NCBI GenBank assembly: GCA_030603685.1
Contig: JAUVXG010000018.1
Coordinates: 1 to 44,339, forward strand
Source: Pleomorphomonas sp.
GTDB taxonomy: Bacteria; Pseudomonadota; Alphaproteobacteria; Rhizobiales; Pleomorphomonadaceae
DNA length: 44,339 nt
Direction: 5' to 3'
Below the pieces are notes generated by a model, which worked only from the letters and a program-made list of their open reading frames with translations, ran no database searches and was not told the origin of the DNA. Shown here in pieces: positions 24,762 to 33,119 of the stretch. The position numbers were made by a program, and so were the translations under genes. Position 1 is the stretch's first letter. Each line of letters begins with the position of its first letter.

Positions 24762-26158
24762 GCGAACATCGCCGCCAGCGGCTGGCCGGGCTGGTTGCCA
24801 GACGCATCCTTACCTTCGCGCTGCTGGCCATGGTGTTGCAGATAGCCATGGTCTTTACCCGCTACTGGCTCGACGACGAGGAGCTCGGCCATATCCTCGT
24901 TGAACGCGAGACGGAGGCCATCGCGACTTCCGTCCATCGCGTGGCCGGTGTGTTGACGCTCGATCCCGGAGCGCCTGTGCTCAGCCGCTATGTGGGCGAC
25001 ATCGACGACTGGGACGACGCCGGCCATGGCGATGACGACGAAGCCGCCGTTGGCCATCTGCCGCCGGCCACCTTCGTTCGTATACGCGATGGCGACGGCC
25101 GCACCATCTACTCCAACTGCGGTGAAGAGTGCGAGGAGCACTTCCTGCCTCCGCCGGGTAATGCGCCCGATTTCTGGCAACGGGCGATCGAGCCCGGCAA
25201 ACCGCTCAGCGTCGCCGGCGGCCGCGCCTTCGTCATCGAAGGCGAGCGGGTGCTCATTGACGTCGCGGTGCTGCATGACCCCGGCAACTTCCTCGGCTCC
25301 ATTCTCTCCTACGAGATGATCGATCACATGCTGGTGCCGATGGGGCTGATGCTGGCGCTGACCATCGGCGCCAGCATCCTGTCGATCGGCGCGGCGCTCC
25401 GTCCCGTTTCCGCCGCCGCGCGGGCCGCCGACGCCCTGGATCCGAGATCCCCCAGGGCCTTGTCGATCGACGCCGCCATGCCCCAGGAAATCGCTGGCCT
25501 CGTCGAGGCGATCAACAGGCTGTTTGCCCGCATGGCGGAGATCATGTCGGCCCAGAAGGTGTTCTCGGCCGCCGTCGCCCATGAGATCCGGACCCCGCTG
25601 GCGGTCTTGCGCCTTGAACTCGACCGGATCGCCGACCCGCGTGCGCGCCAGGCCGAAGCCGACATCGAGCGCCTGTTGCACATCCTGGAACAGCTGACGG
25701 CGCTCGCCCGGCTCGACGTCGTCGACGAGGCCGCCTTCATCAGGACCGACCTCGCGGCCCTTGCTGCGGATGTGGTGGCCGACATGGCTCCTCTCGTGGT
25801 CGACAAGGGTGCCACCATCGCCTACGAGGGCGACGGTCCGGTGATGGTGAGATTGGTACCTTCGCTGATACAGAACATCGTGAGAAATCTGATAGAGAAC
25901 AGCCTCAAGCATGCCGGTCGCGGCGTCGATGTCGTCGTGGCGGTCGGTGAGGATGGCAGTCTCGCTGTCTCCGACAACGGCTCGGGATTTGTCCCTGGCG
26001 AGGTGCGGGGAGAGTTCGGTCGTGTGAAGGCATCGGGCTCGCTCGGCCTCGGCCTGACCATCGTCGAGCGGATCGCCAAACTGCATGGCGCGACGCTGTC
26101 GATCCAGTCCGCACCGGGCGAGGGGACCTGCGCCCGCATCGTCTTCGTTCGTTCATGA
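24758..26158 (+). CDS. sensor histidine kinase with acidic periplasmic domain
   Basis: The 466-aa inner-membrane kinase has a first membrane helix at about residues 15-35, a periplasmic region to about 190, and a second helix at about 195-215. The H-box is AVAHEIRTPLAVLRLEL with H275, followed by the HATPase domain: N box NIVRNLIENSLKHAG, SDNGSGF, and SLGLGLTIVER. The periplasmic region is unusual. It has an Asp-rich stretch at 81-96 (DIDDWDDAGHGDDDEA) and a cluster CGEECEEH at 121-128, both plausible metal ligands; PmrB-type kinases sense iron through acidic loop motifs. Its gene overlaps the regulator and leads directly into mbfA. Iron sensing is my inference. Confidence 0.93.
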   Translation: MSEHRRQRLAGLVARRILTFALLAMVLQIAMVFTRYWLDDEELGHILVERETEAIATSVHRVAGVLTLDPGAPVLSRYVGDIDDWDDAGHGDDDEAAVGHLPPATFVRIRDGDGRTIYSNCGEECEEHFLPPPGNAPDFWQRAIEPGKPLSVAGGRAFVIEGERVLIDVAVLHDPGNFLGSILSYEMIDHMLVPMGLMLALTIGASILSIGAALRPVSAAARAADALDPRSPRALSIDAAMPQEIAGLVEAINRLFARMAEIMSAQKVFSAAVAHEIRTPLAVLRLELDRIADPRARQAEADIERLLHILEQLTALARLDVVDEAAFIRTDLAALAADVVADMAPLVVDKGATIAYEGDGPVMVRLVPSLIQNIVRNLIENSLKHAGRGVDVVVAVGEDGSLAVSDNGSGFVPGEVRGEFGRVKASGSLGLGLTIVERIAKLHGATLSIQSAPGEGTCARIVFVRS

Positions 26159-26165
26159 GGAAATG

Positions 26166-27143
26166 ATGTTCAACTCACTTGGCAATCGCCGCCGCTTTTC
26201 CGATCTCAGCGAGCAGGAGATTCTGGCGCTGGCCATCTCCAGCGAAGAAGACGACGCCCGCATCTACGCCAACTATGCCGAGAAGCTGCGCAAGGACTAT
26301 CCGGCAACGGCAGCGATGTTCGACGAGATGGTCAAGGACGAAGACGGCCATCGCCGCTTCCTGATCGCCGAGCACGAGCGCCTTTTCGGGCCGGTGATCC
26401 CGCTGATCCGTCGCGAGCACGTGGCAGGATATTATGCGCGTCAGCCGGTGTGGCTCGTCGAGAATCTCGGCATCGAACGCATCCGCGAAGAGGCGGCGCG
26501 CATGGAGGCGCAGGCCTACGCTTTCTACACGGAAGCCGCCAAGCGGGTGTCGGATGCTGGCGCCCGCCGTCTGCTCGGCGATCTTGCCGAGCAGGAGCGC
26601 CACCACATGGAGGGCGCGGAGATAGCCCGCGAGGAGAATGTCGGGCCGTCGGACGAGCAAGAAGAGGCGATGGTCGCCCGTCGCCAGTTCATTCTCACTT
26701 ATGTGCAGCCGGGTCTCGCCGGGCTGATGGACGGTTCGGTGTCGACGCTGGCACCCATCTTCGCCACCGCCTTCGCCACGCAGGATTCCTGGACTACCTT
26801 CCAGGTGGCGCTTGCCGCCTCAGTCGGCGCCGGTATCTCCATGGGCTTCACCGAAGCTGCGCATGACGATGGCGTCATCTCCGGCCGTGGCTCGCCGATC
26901 AAGCGCGGCCTTGCCTCCGGCATCATGACGGCGATCGGTGGTCTCGGCCACGCGTTGCCCTATCTGGTGCCGAATTTCCATCTCGCCACAGTAATCGCGC
27001 TGGTCATCGTCTTCATCGAACTGTGGGCCATCGCCGGCATTCAGAACCGCTATATGGAAACGCCCTTCTTCCGGGCGGTCATCCAGGTGGTCATCGGCGG
27101 CGCGCTGGTGCTTGCAGCCGGCATCCTGATCGGCGGCGGCTGA
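26166..27143 (+). CDS. mbfA: membrane-bound ferritin / iron exporter MbfA
   Basis: The 325-aa protein joins a ferritin-like di-iron four-helix domain (residues 1-150) to a VIT1-like membrane domain (from about 175). The helices carry EEDDARIY, VKDEDGHRRF, RMEAQAYAF and AEQERHHMEG, the Glu/His sets expected of a di-iron site. The VIT1 part has YVQPGLAGLMDGSVSTLAPI, VGAGISMGFTEA and several more helices. MbfA exports iron and protects against peroxide in Bradyrhizobium and Agrobacterium, where it is controlled by Irr. Here it is the last gene of a two-component operon, seven bases after the kinase stop. GAGGAA precedes ATGATG; the second ATG (26166) has better spacing than 26163. Confidence 0.9.
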   Translation: MFNSLGNRRRFSDLSEQEILALAISSEEDDARIYANYAEKLRKDYPATAAMFDEMVKDEDGHRRFLIAEHERLFGPVIPLIRREHVAGYYARQPVWLVENLGIERIREEAARMEAQAYAFYTEAAKRVSDAGARRLLGDLAEQERHHMEGAEIAREENVGPSDEQEEAMVARRQFILTYVQPGLAGLMDGSVSTLAPIFATAFATQDSWTTFQVALAASVGAGISMGFTEAAHDDGVISGRGSPIKRGLASGIMTAIGGLGHALPYLVPNFHLATVIALVIVFIELWAIAGIQNRYMETPFFRAVIQVVIGGALVLAAGILIGGG

Positions 27144-27175
27144 CCTATTCGGCGAAACGGCTTTTCGAAGCGATC

Positions 27176-27198
27176 GGGGCGGCACAGGCCGCCCCTTT
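27176..27198 (+). terminator. rho-independent terminator after mbfA
   Basis: GGGGCGGC (27176-27183) pairs perfectly with GCCGCCCC (27188-27195) around a 4-nt loop and is followed by TTTGTCTTGT. It closes the PepSY-to-mbfA operon, 33 nt past the mbfA stop and just before the convergent acs gene. Confidence 0.85.
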
Positions 27199-27204
27199 GT
27201 CTTG

Positions 27205-29148
27205 TCAGGCGTGGCGATTCTGACGATGGTCGATGAGGTCCGTTACAACGGACGGGTCGGCCAGCGTCGAGGTGTCGCCGAGCGAGCCGAAATCGTCCTC
27301 GGCGATCTTGCGCAGGATGCGACGCATGATCTTGCCCGAACGGGTCTTCGGCAGCCCCACGGCGAACTGGATCTTGTCGGGCGAGGCAATCGGGCCGATT
27401 TCCTTTCTCACCCATTGGGTCAGCTCGGAGGCAAGCGTGTCGGTCGGCGTTTCGCCTTCCATCAGCGTGACATAGGCGTAGATGCCCTGTCCCTTGATGT
27501 CATGCGGGTAACCGACGACGGCGGCCTCGGCCACCTTGGGGTGGGCGACCAGCGCGCTTTCCACTTCCGCCGTGCCCATGCGGTGGCCGGCGACGTTGAT
27601 GACGTCGTCGACGCGGCCGGTGATCCAGTAGTAGCCATCCTCGTCGCGCCGGGCGCCATCGCCGGTGAAGTACATGCCCTTGTAGGCGGAGAAATAGGTC
27701 TGCACGAAGCGGTCGTGATCGCCGTAGACGGTGCGCATCTGCCCGGGCCAGCTGGTCAGGAGCACGAGGTTGCCCTCGGTGGGACCTTCCAGCACGTTGC
27801 CGAGCGCGTCGACGATGGCCGGCTCGACGCCGAAGAAGGGCCGCGTCGCCGATCCCGGCTTGAGGCGGGTGGCGCCGGGCAATGGCGTGATCAGGATGCC
27901 ACCGGTTTCCGTCTGCCACCATGTGTCGACGATGGGGCAGCGACCGTCGCCGACCACACGATGGTACCAAAGCCAGGCTTCCGGGTTGATCGGCTCGCCG
28001 ACCGTGCCGAGGATGCGTAGCGACGTCCGCGACGTGCTTTTCACTGCGTCCTCGCCATGGGCCATCAGCGAGCGGATGGCCGTCGGCGCCGTGTAGAAGA
28101 TCGTCACCTTGTGGCGATCGATCACTTCCCAGAAGCGCGACGGGTTGGGGTAGCTTGGCACGCCCTCGAACATCAGCGTCGTGGCGCCGTTGGCCAGCGG
28201 ACCGTAGATCACGTAGGAGTGGCCGGTAACCCAACCGACATCGGCGGTGCACCAGTAGATATCGTCTTCATGGCAGTCGAAGACCCACTGATGGGTAAGG
28301 GAGGCGTAGACGAGATAGCCGCCCGTCGTGTGCAGCACGCCCTTGGGGCTGCCGGTGGATCCTGATGTGTAGAGGATGAACAGCGGATCCTCGGCGCCCA
28401 TCGGCGACACCGGACAATCGGTTGCGACGCCTTCCGCCGCGTCGTCGTAATAGACGTCGCGCCCATCCTGCATGTTGACCGGCTTGCCGGTGCGGCGCAC
28501 CACCAGCACCTTGGATACGCCGGGGCATTTCTCGAGCGCGGCGTCGACGTTGGCCTTGAGCGGCACCCGACGGCCGCCGCGTATGCCCTCGTCGGCGGTG
28601 ATGACCACCGAACTGCCGGCGTCGCGGATGCGGCCGGCAATGCTGTCCGGGGAGAAGCCCGCGAATACCGTCGAGTGAACCGCGCCGATGCGGACGACGG
28701 CCAGCATGGCGAAGGCAGCCTCGGGAATCATCGGCAGATAGATGGTGACGCGGTCGCCACGCCGAACGCCGGCTTCCTTCAGCACGTTGGCAAAGCGGCA
28801 AACCTCTTCCTGAAGCTCTCGATAGGTGATGGCGCGCTGTTCGTTAGGGTCGTCGCCTTCCCAGAGAATCGCCACCTTGTCCGGTCTGCGATCGGCGTGG
28901 CGATCGACACAGTTGTAGGCGGCATTGAGAATGCCGTCCTCGTACCAGCGGATCGATACATGGTGCGGATCGTAGGAGGTGTTCTTCACCCGCGTGAAGG
29001 GCTTGATCCAGTCGAGCCTGCCGGCCATGGTCGCCCAGAAGCCGTCGGGATCTTCGATGGAGCGCTTGTAGAGCTCCTGGTACTTGTCGTTGTCGATGAA
29101 GGCCGAAGCAGCAAGAGCCGCCGGCACCTCAAACACCTCACCGGTCAT
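27205..29148 (-). CDS. acs: acetyl-CoA synthetase
   Basis: The 647-aa cytoplasmic enzyme activates acetate to acetyl-CoA through acetyl-AMP. The adenylate-forming signatures are [31 protein letters not shown] and [19 protein letters not shown]. Near the C-terminus is [12 protein letters not shown], whose lysine is catalytic and is the usual acetylation control site. The C-terminus and length are standard. The ATG at 29148 has GAGGAGG eight bases upstream; the frame runs another 117 codons upstream without homology. It is transcribed alone. A palindrome lies 80-97 nt upstream of the start. Confidence 0.97.
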   Translation of the reverse strand: MTGEVFEVPAALAASAFIDNDKYQELYKRSIEDPDGFWATMAGRLDWIKPFTRVKNTSYDPHHVSIRWYEDGILNAAYNCVDRHADRRPDKVAILWEGDDPNEQRAITYRELQEEVCRFANVLKEAGVRRGDRVTIYLPMIPEAAFAMLAVVRIGAVHSTVFAGFSPDSIAGRIRDAGSSVVITADEGIRGGRRVPLKANVDAALEKCPGVSKVLVVRRTGKPVNMQDGRDVYYDDAAEGVATDCPVSPMGAEDPLFILYTSGSTGSPKGVLHTTGGYLVYASLTHQWVFDCHEDDIYWCTADVGWVTGHSYVIYGPLANGATTLMFEGVPSYPNPSRFWEVIDRHKVTIFYTAPTAIRSLMAHGEDAVKSTSRTSLRILGTVGEPINPEAWLWYHRVVGDGRCPIVDTWWQTETGGILITPLPGATRLKPGSATRPFFGVEPAIVDALGNVLEGPTEGNLVLLTSWPGQMRTVYGDHDRFVQTYFSAYKGMYFTGDGARRDEDGYYWITGRVDDVINVAGHRMGTAEVESALVAHPKVAEAAVVGYPHDIKGQGIYAYVTLMEGETPTDTLASELTQWVRKEIGPIASPDKIQFAVGLPKTRSGKIMRRILRKIAEDDFGSLGDTSTLADPSVVTDLIDHRQNRHA

Positions 29149-29227
29149 CTGAAATCCTCCTCGCGTCGGGCCCTCCTCGGCCACACGCCAATCGATTCCA
29201 GTATGGTCCGTCAAAACACGTAAATCC

Positions 29228-29245
29228 ATTAGCCGCCCGGCTAAT
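29228..29245 (-). promoter_or_regulatory. palindrome upstream of acs
   Basis: ATTAGCCG-CC-CGGCTAAT is a perfect palindrome with 8-bp arms and a 2-bp centre, 80 nt upstream of the acs start and 28 nt past the methyltransferase stop. It could be an operator for acs or, read as a hairpin with a 4-nt loop, a weak terminator for the upstream operon. Confidence 0.45.
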
Positions 29246-29272
29246 CGGCAACGACAAGTTGGTGGATCTTGG

Positions 29273-29926
29273 TCAGATAAAGCACCAGACGCGCGTGGTC
29301 CTGATATCGCGATCCTCGATGGCGCGCGAAACCGGCACGTCATAGGAGGCCAGGGGGGCGACGCCCGTCGTGGGCAGGTAGGCTCGCCCCGGATCGCCGA
29401 ACAGAACCGTCCGGCCCGCCGTCTGCGCCGCACGCAGGAAGGGCTCGACGCGGGTAGCCATCGGTCGCTCATAGAAGACGTCCCCGGCCAGTACCACATC
29501 GAAGTCGCCGGCGCCCCGCTCGAGGTAGTCGATCTCGGACGCTTCCACCTCGACGCCGTTGTCGGCGGCGTTGATCAGGATGGCGGCGCGGGCATAGGGG
29601 TCGATGTCGGCGGCGACCACCTTGCGGGCGCCGGCAAGGCAGGCGGCGATGGCGACGATGCCGGAGCCGGAGGCGAAATCCAGCACGCGCCTGTCTTGCA
29701 CGATCTCGCGATGATCGAGCAGGTGACGGGCCAGTGCCTGACCGCCGGCCCAGGCGAAGGCCCAGAAGGGCGGGGGCAACCCCATGCGACCGAGGTCCGC
29801 TTCGGTTGCCTGCCAGAGGTCCATCGCCTCATCGGCCAGCCGCAACCGCAGTTCCGGAACAAGCGGCGGCGCTTGAGGGCGGGTTTCTCGCAGGATGAAA
29901 GCGCGCTCGCGGGAAGGCTCGCTCAC
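29273..29926 (-). CDS. class I SAM-dependent methyltransferase (ETFB-lysine / Nnt1-like)
   Basis: The 217-aa cytoplasmic protein has [21 protein letters not shown] ahead of the SAM-binding motif [36 protein letters not shown] and [12 protein letters not shown] follow. This arrangement (W-P/A-W-G-G before motif I, then GD-FYE) is typical of the METTL20/Nnt1-like protein-lysine and N-methyltransferase group. The substrate is unknown. The start is the GTG at 29926, which overlaps the EVE-gene stop (GTGA); GAAAG lies upstream. It is the last gene of the YciI - EVE - methyltransferase operon. Confidence 0.85.
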   Translation of the reverse strand: MSEPSRERAFILRETRPQAPPLVPELRLRLADEAMDLWQATEADLGRMGLPPPFWAFAWAGGQALARHLLDHREIVQDRRVLDFASGSGIVAIAACLAGARKVVAADIDPYARAAILINAADNGVEVEASEIDYLERGAGDFDVVLAGDVFYERPMATRVEPFLRAAQTAGRTVLFGDPGRAYLPTTGVAPLASYDVPVSRAIEDRDIRTTRVWCFI

Positions 29927-30336
29927 CTTTCGGCCATGGCGAGAACGGTCGCCCATTCCTCGTCCGTGACCGGCTGGACCGAAAGGCGCATCGACGTGAC
30001 GAGGCTCATCTTGGAAAGCGACGGCTCCGCCTTGATTTCCGCGAGTGTGACGGGGCGCTTGAGATCGCGAACGGCCCGCACGTCGACGCAGTCCCAACGC
30101 GGATCATCGGTCGTGCTGTCGGGGTGGGATAGCGCGATCACCTCGCAGATGCCGACGACGGCGAGGCCTTCATTTGAGTGATAGAAGAAACCCTGGTCGC
30201 CCACCTGCATCGCCCGCATGTTGTTGCGGGCAAGGTAATTGCGAACGCCGTCCCATTCGGTACCGGCTGCGCCTCTCGCCTTGAGGTCGGTGAAGGAAAA
30301 CTTGAAGGGTTCGGACTTGAACAGCCAGTGGGCCAT
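29923..30336 (-). CDS. EVE-domain (PUA-like) protein, THYN1 homologue
   Basis: The 137-aa protein is a single EVE domain, a PUA-like fold that binds modified bases in nucleic acids in the family members studied. The N-terminus MAHWLFKSEPFKFSFTDL, then TEWDGVRNYLARNNMR, QGFFYHSNEGLAVVGI and DPRWDCVDVRAV are all characteristic. The start has GGAG about seven bases upstream. It lies 30 nt after the YciI gene and overlaps the methyltransferase start by four bases. The in vivo ligand in bacteria is not established. Confidence 0.92.
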   Translation of the reverse strand: MAHWLFKSEPFKFSFTDLKARGAAGTEWDGVRNYLARNNMRAMQVGDQGFFYHSNEGLAVVGICEVIALSHPDSTTDDPRWDCVDVRAVRDLKRPVTLAEIKAEPSLSKMSLVTSMRLSVQPVTDEEWATVLAMAER

Positions 30337-30366
30337 GGGCGCTCTCCTGCACGGCGTCCCCAGGCG

Positions 30367-30651
30367 TCAGCCCGGCGCGCCGATCACCCATTTCCACGGC
30401 TTGATATCGACGCTCTCGAACAGCTCGGCGCGAGCATAGGGATCCTCGGCCAGCACCGTCTGCAGGGTCTTGAGATCGACGGCCTCGGTGATCAGAAGCG
30501 AGCCGATCATGTTGCCGGCGTCATCGAGATAGGGACCACCAACCAGGATCGTGTCGGCGTTGGCCTTGACATACTCGAGATGGGCGGCGCGGTTGGCCTG
30601 CCGGACGGGCAGGTGCCCGACCTTGTCGATGCAGCTGACGATGTAATGCAT
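30367..30651 (-). CDS. YciI-family protein
   Basis: The 94-aa ferredoxin-like alpha+beta barrel protein begins HYIVSCIDKVGHLPVRQANR and contains AHLEYVKANADTILVGGP. It then has MIGSLLITEAVDLKTLQTVLAEDPYAR, interrupted only by fold turns, and ends DIKPWKWVIG. The conserved His and Asp of the YciI pocket are present (H24 and the Asp of EDPYA). The biochemical role of stand-alone YciI proteins is largely unknown; some relatives are dehalogenase- or lactonase-like. It is the first gene of a three-gene operon with the EVE and methyltransferase genes. In many rhizobia the neighbours include gpsA, which here lies far away at the window start. Confidence 0.88.
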   Translation of the reverse strand: MHYIVSCIDKVGHLPVRQANRAAHLEYVKANADTILVGGPYLDDAGNMIGSLLITEAVDLKTLQTVLAEDPYARAELFESVDIKPWKWVIGAPG

Positions 30652-30804
30652 GGTTCGCCTCGAATGCGGACGATGGACTGAGGCGGACCCTAGAGCATTT
30701 CCCGGCCGGATGGAACCGTTCGATCGAAAGCCTCCACGCTGAAGCTTCCGTTTGTTGCGGGGCGTGTCGCATTCTCGGATTCTGGTGATAAAGCCTACGA
30801 AAAT

Positions 30805-30831
30805 GGCCCCGACGGGGGCGCCGTCGAGGCC
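30805..30831 (-). terminator. rho-independent terminator downstream of the small secreted protein gene
   Basis: An 11-bp stem, GGCCCCGACGG (30805-30815) with CCGTCGAGGCC (30821-30831), has one wobble pair when transcribed from the minus strand and a 5-nt loop, and runs into ATTTTC on that strand. It lies about 70 nt past the stop at 30901. Confidence 0.75.
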
Positions 30832-30900
30832 ACTTTGCGACCGGAGCGTTCTGTGGGCATCGTGTCTGGTCGTCCGCGTTCCGACGGCCAGACCAGAGCC

Positions 30901-31224
30901 TCAGATGGCGACGAGGTCCGGCACGGCCGAGGTCGGAGCCGAGACGCCGAGTGCGCGGGAGTAGGCGGCGCCGATGCCGCTGATGATGCCGGGTGCGAAA
31001 ACGTCGATCACTTCCGAGCGGACCCGGGCAGCGTAGTCGCCGGCGGCGGACAGGAAGGTGAGCGGCGGGAACACGAAGGTCCGTTCGGTCGAACTGACGG
31101 TCGGCGCCGACACGGCGGCCATGACGACCGACTTGGGAACGTTCATGCTGAAGGCGGAAGCGCCGGTGGAGGAGGCGGCCACGAGGAGGGAGGCGAAAGC
31201 CGCGGCGACGAGAAGGCGTTTCAT
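30901..31224 (-). CDS. small exported protein of unknown function
   Basis: The 107-aa product has a convincing signal peptide (MKRLLVAAAFASLLVAASS, cleavage at about ASA-FS, residue 25). The mature part is small and hydrophobic-polar, rich in Ser, Ala and Val (VSAPTVSSTERTF, IISGIGAAYSRALGVSAP), with no cysteines and no motif I recognise. GGAG lies about ten bases upstream of the ATG. A terminator is found downstream on the same strand, which supports a genuine single-gene transcript. Function unknown. Confidence 0.65.
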   Translation of the reverse strand: MKRLLVAAAFASLLVAASSTGASAFSMNVPKSVVMAAVSAPTVSSTERTFVFPPLTFLSAAGDYAARVRSEVIDVFAPGIISGIGAAYSRALGVSAPTSAVPDLVAI

Positions 31225-31537
31225 ATTGCAGGACTCCGGAACGCGATTGCCTGCTTTCTATCAGGGCCGATTGAAGGCCTCGTTCCGAGGTGAACGGCAA
31301 TTTTTTCCTTTTCGGCAGGTTTTCGTTAACCCGCCTTGCGTCCTTATTTACGCTTTGTTCATCATGCATGAATCGAATTTACAGTAACTTGATGGAAATG
31401 GCGGGTCTCCGCGTTTTTCGCGGTGAATGGGCGTTAGGAATTCTGAATAATTCACTCGGATTAAATATTACTACGTATGAATTCTCCCTCGCCAGTGGTG
31501 GTAAGGCTTTGTTGACTCTCTCCGGAGATTTCCGGCC
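31225..31537. other. 313-bp intergenic region with AT-rich core
   Basis: From about 31290 to 31500 base composition falls far below the surrounding GC-rich DNA, with ATTTTTTCCTTTT, TTAAATATTACTACG and two GAATTC sites. A 5-bp hairpin CCGCG-TTTTT-CGCGG is at 31409-31423. It lies between divergent genes and should hold the promoters of the exported protein (-) and the deformylase-like gene (+). An 83-codon open frame in it does not look coding. Confidence 0.55.
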
Positions 31538-32053
31538 ATGAAGCCGTCGACGCTTTTGACCTACCCCGATCCGCGGCTTCGATCGGTCGCCGATCCGGTG
31601 GCCGTCTTCGATGATGGGCTCGCCGCGCTTGCGGACGATCTCGTCGCCGCCGTCGTAAGCGCACCGGCCATTGGCCTTGCTGCGCCCCACCTCGGCGTTC
31701 TCCGGCGCCTGATCGCGGTGCGGCCGACAGGCGAGGCGGCAATCCGCGTCTATGTCAATCCTCTGGTCGAGTGGTCTTCGACCGAGACCATGGTCAACGA
31801 GGAAGGATCGGTTGCCATGCCCGGTGTCAGCGCCGAGGTCGAGCGACCGCGCGCGGTACGTGTCGTCTACTCCGATCTTGAGGGGTGCCGTTGCGTCGAG
31901 GAGGCGGAAGGTTTCCACGCCGCCGTGCTGCAACACGAGATCGAACAGCTCGACGGCATCTTCTGGATTGACCGGTTGTCGCGCCTTAAAAGGGAGAGGC
32001 TGCTCAAGCGTTATCAGAAGCTCGGCACCCGCTCCGCCATCATGTCGCCGTGA
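31538..32053 (+). CDS. peptide deformylase-like protein lacking the active site
   Basis: The 171-aa protein has the peptide deformylase fold (LLTYPDPRLRSVADPV.., then RVYVNPLVEWSS) but all three catalytic motifs are altered. Motif 1 reads GLAAPH, with His51 in place of the catalytic Gln. Motif 2 reads EEGSVAMPG, with Ser91 in place of the metal-binding Cys of EGCLS. Motif 3 reads QHEIEQLDG: H133 and E134 remain, but Gln137 replaces the second metal-binding His. Two of three metal ligands are lost, so formate removal from formyl-methionine is unlikely. Such degenerate paralogues (deformylase-like) occur in rhizobia beside a true Def encoded elsewhere. GGAG lies ten bases upstream. A DeoR-type regulator follows 55 nt downstream. 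Confidence 0.85.
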   Translation: MKPSTLLTYPDPRLRSVADPVAVFDDGLAALADDLVAAVVSAPAIGLAAPHLGVLRRLIAVRPTGEAAIRVYVNPLVEWSSTETMVNEEGSVAMPGVSAEVERPRAVRVVYSDLEGCRCVEEAEGFHAAVLQHEIEQLDGIFWIDRLSRLKRERLLKRYQKLGTRSAIMSP

Positions 32054-32108
32054 GATTTCCCCATTCGTCGCTAGACTGCGCCTGTGAAACGCCCGCCCTG
32101 AGAATGCC

Positions 32109-32900
32109 ATGCTGATCGATCGCCAACATGCCATCCTTGATATCGCCCGCGAGGTCGGCCGCGTGCTGGTCGACGACCTCGCGGTGCGCTTCGAGGTGTC
32201 GCCGCAGACCATTCGCAAGGACCTCAACGAACTTTGCGACCGCCGCCTGCTGGCTCGCGTGCATGGCGGGGCCGTGCTGGCGTCGACGGTGAAGAACGTC
32301 GGTTACGAGGCACGCCGTCAGATCGCCGCCGCCGAAAAGCGGGCGATCGGAGAGGCGGCCGCCGCGCTCATCCCCAACGATGCGTCGCTGTTCATCAACA
32401 TCGGCACCACCACAGAGGCGGTGGCACAGGCGCTCCTGCAGCATTCCGGGTTGATGGTGATCTCCAACAACATCAATGTCGCCAACCTGATGCGCGCCTA
32501 CTCGGGCATCGAGGTGGTGATCGCCGGCGGTCAGGTGCGCCATTCCGACGGCGGCATCGTCGGCGAGGCAGCCGTGGATTTCATCCGCCAGTTCAAGGTG
32601 GATTTCGCCATCATCGGCACGTCGGCCATCGACGAGGATGGCGCTCTGTTCGATTACGACTTCCGCGAGGTGAAGGTGGCTCAGGCGATCATCGCCAATG
32701 CCCGCCGGGTGATCCTGGTGGCGGACGAGACGAAGTTCGAGCGCACGGCGCCGGTCAGGATCGGTTCGGTCGATCAGGTGGACGTGTTCGTGACCGATCG
32801 CTGTCCGCGCGAGGGCGTGCGGCGCCTCTGCGCGGAGGCGGAAGTGGAGTTGATCGAAACCGCGTCCCGTCATGGCGGGCATGCGGGCGAGGCTGTATAA
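32109..32900 (+). CDS. DeoR/GlpR-family transcriptional repressor
   Basis: The 263-aa regulator starts with a winged helix-turn-helix (residues 1-55: DLAVRFEVSPQTIRKDLNEL, then LLARVHGGAVL). A sugar-phosphate-sensing DeoRC domain follows (NIGTTTEAVAQALL, ISNNINVANLM, GGQVRHSDGGIVG, DFAIIGTSAIDEDG, LVADETKFERTAPVRIG). This is closest in feel to GlpR, repressor of glycerol-3-phosphate catabolism; no glp genes are adjacent, so the effector stays open. It follows the deformylase-like gene and precedes opgG by 219 nt. It could instead control the carbohydrate locus in the first third of the window, although that locus is distant. Confidence 0.9.
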   Translation: MLIDRQHAILDIAREVGRVLVDDLAVRFEVSPQTIRKDLNELCDRRLLARVHGGAVLASTVKNVGYEARRQIAAAEKRAIGEAAAALIPNDASLFINIGTTTEAVAQALLQHSGLMVISNNINVANLMRAYSGIEVVIAGGQVRHSDGGIVGEAAVDFIRQFKVDFAIIGTSAIDEDGALFDYDFREVKVAQAIIANARRVILVADETKFERTAPVRIGSVDQVDVFVTDRCPREGVRRLCAEAEVELIETASRHGGHAGEAV

Positions 32901-33119
32901 TTTCGATGGCCGGCAGCGTATGGTTCTATGCACCAACGTGCCGGTCTGGTATCCACATGACATGTTGGAAACCAACGGGTAAGAGGGCATTTTCGGGACA
33001 TCGGACGAGTTGGCGCCGCACGTTTGGCGGCGTGACGGAACTATGTGTTTCGTCCCCTGTTCCCACGCCCATAGTGAATGACGAGTGGAGCCGCTGTGGA
33101 CCTTTCTGACGGGAATCCC

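Noticed and set aside
30691..30725. Sequence resembling dispersed intergenic palindromes of Rhizobiales (tagagcatttcc..ggaaccg)
   Set aside because: Resemblance is from memory, only one degenerate copy is in the window, and arms do not pair well.
31290..31541. 83-codon plus-strand frame ending in an ATGA overlap with the deformylase-like gene
   Set aside because: The overlap is suggestive, but the sequence is AT-rich with un-neighbour-like codons and the product looks random; probably chance.
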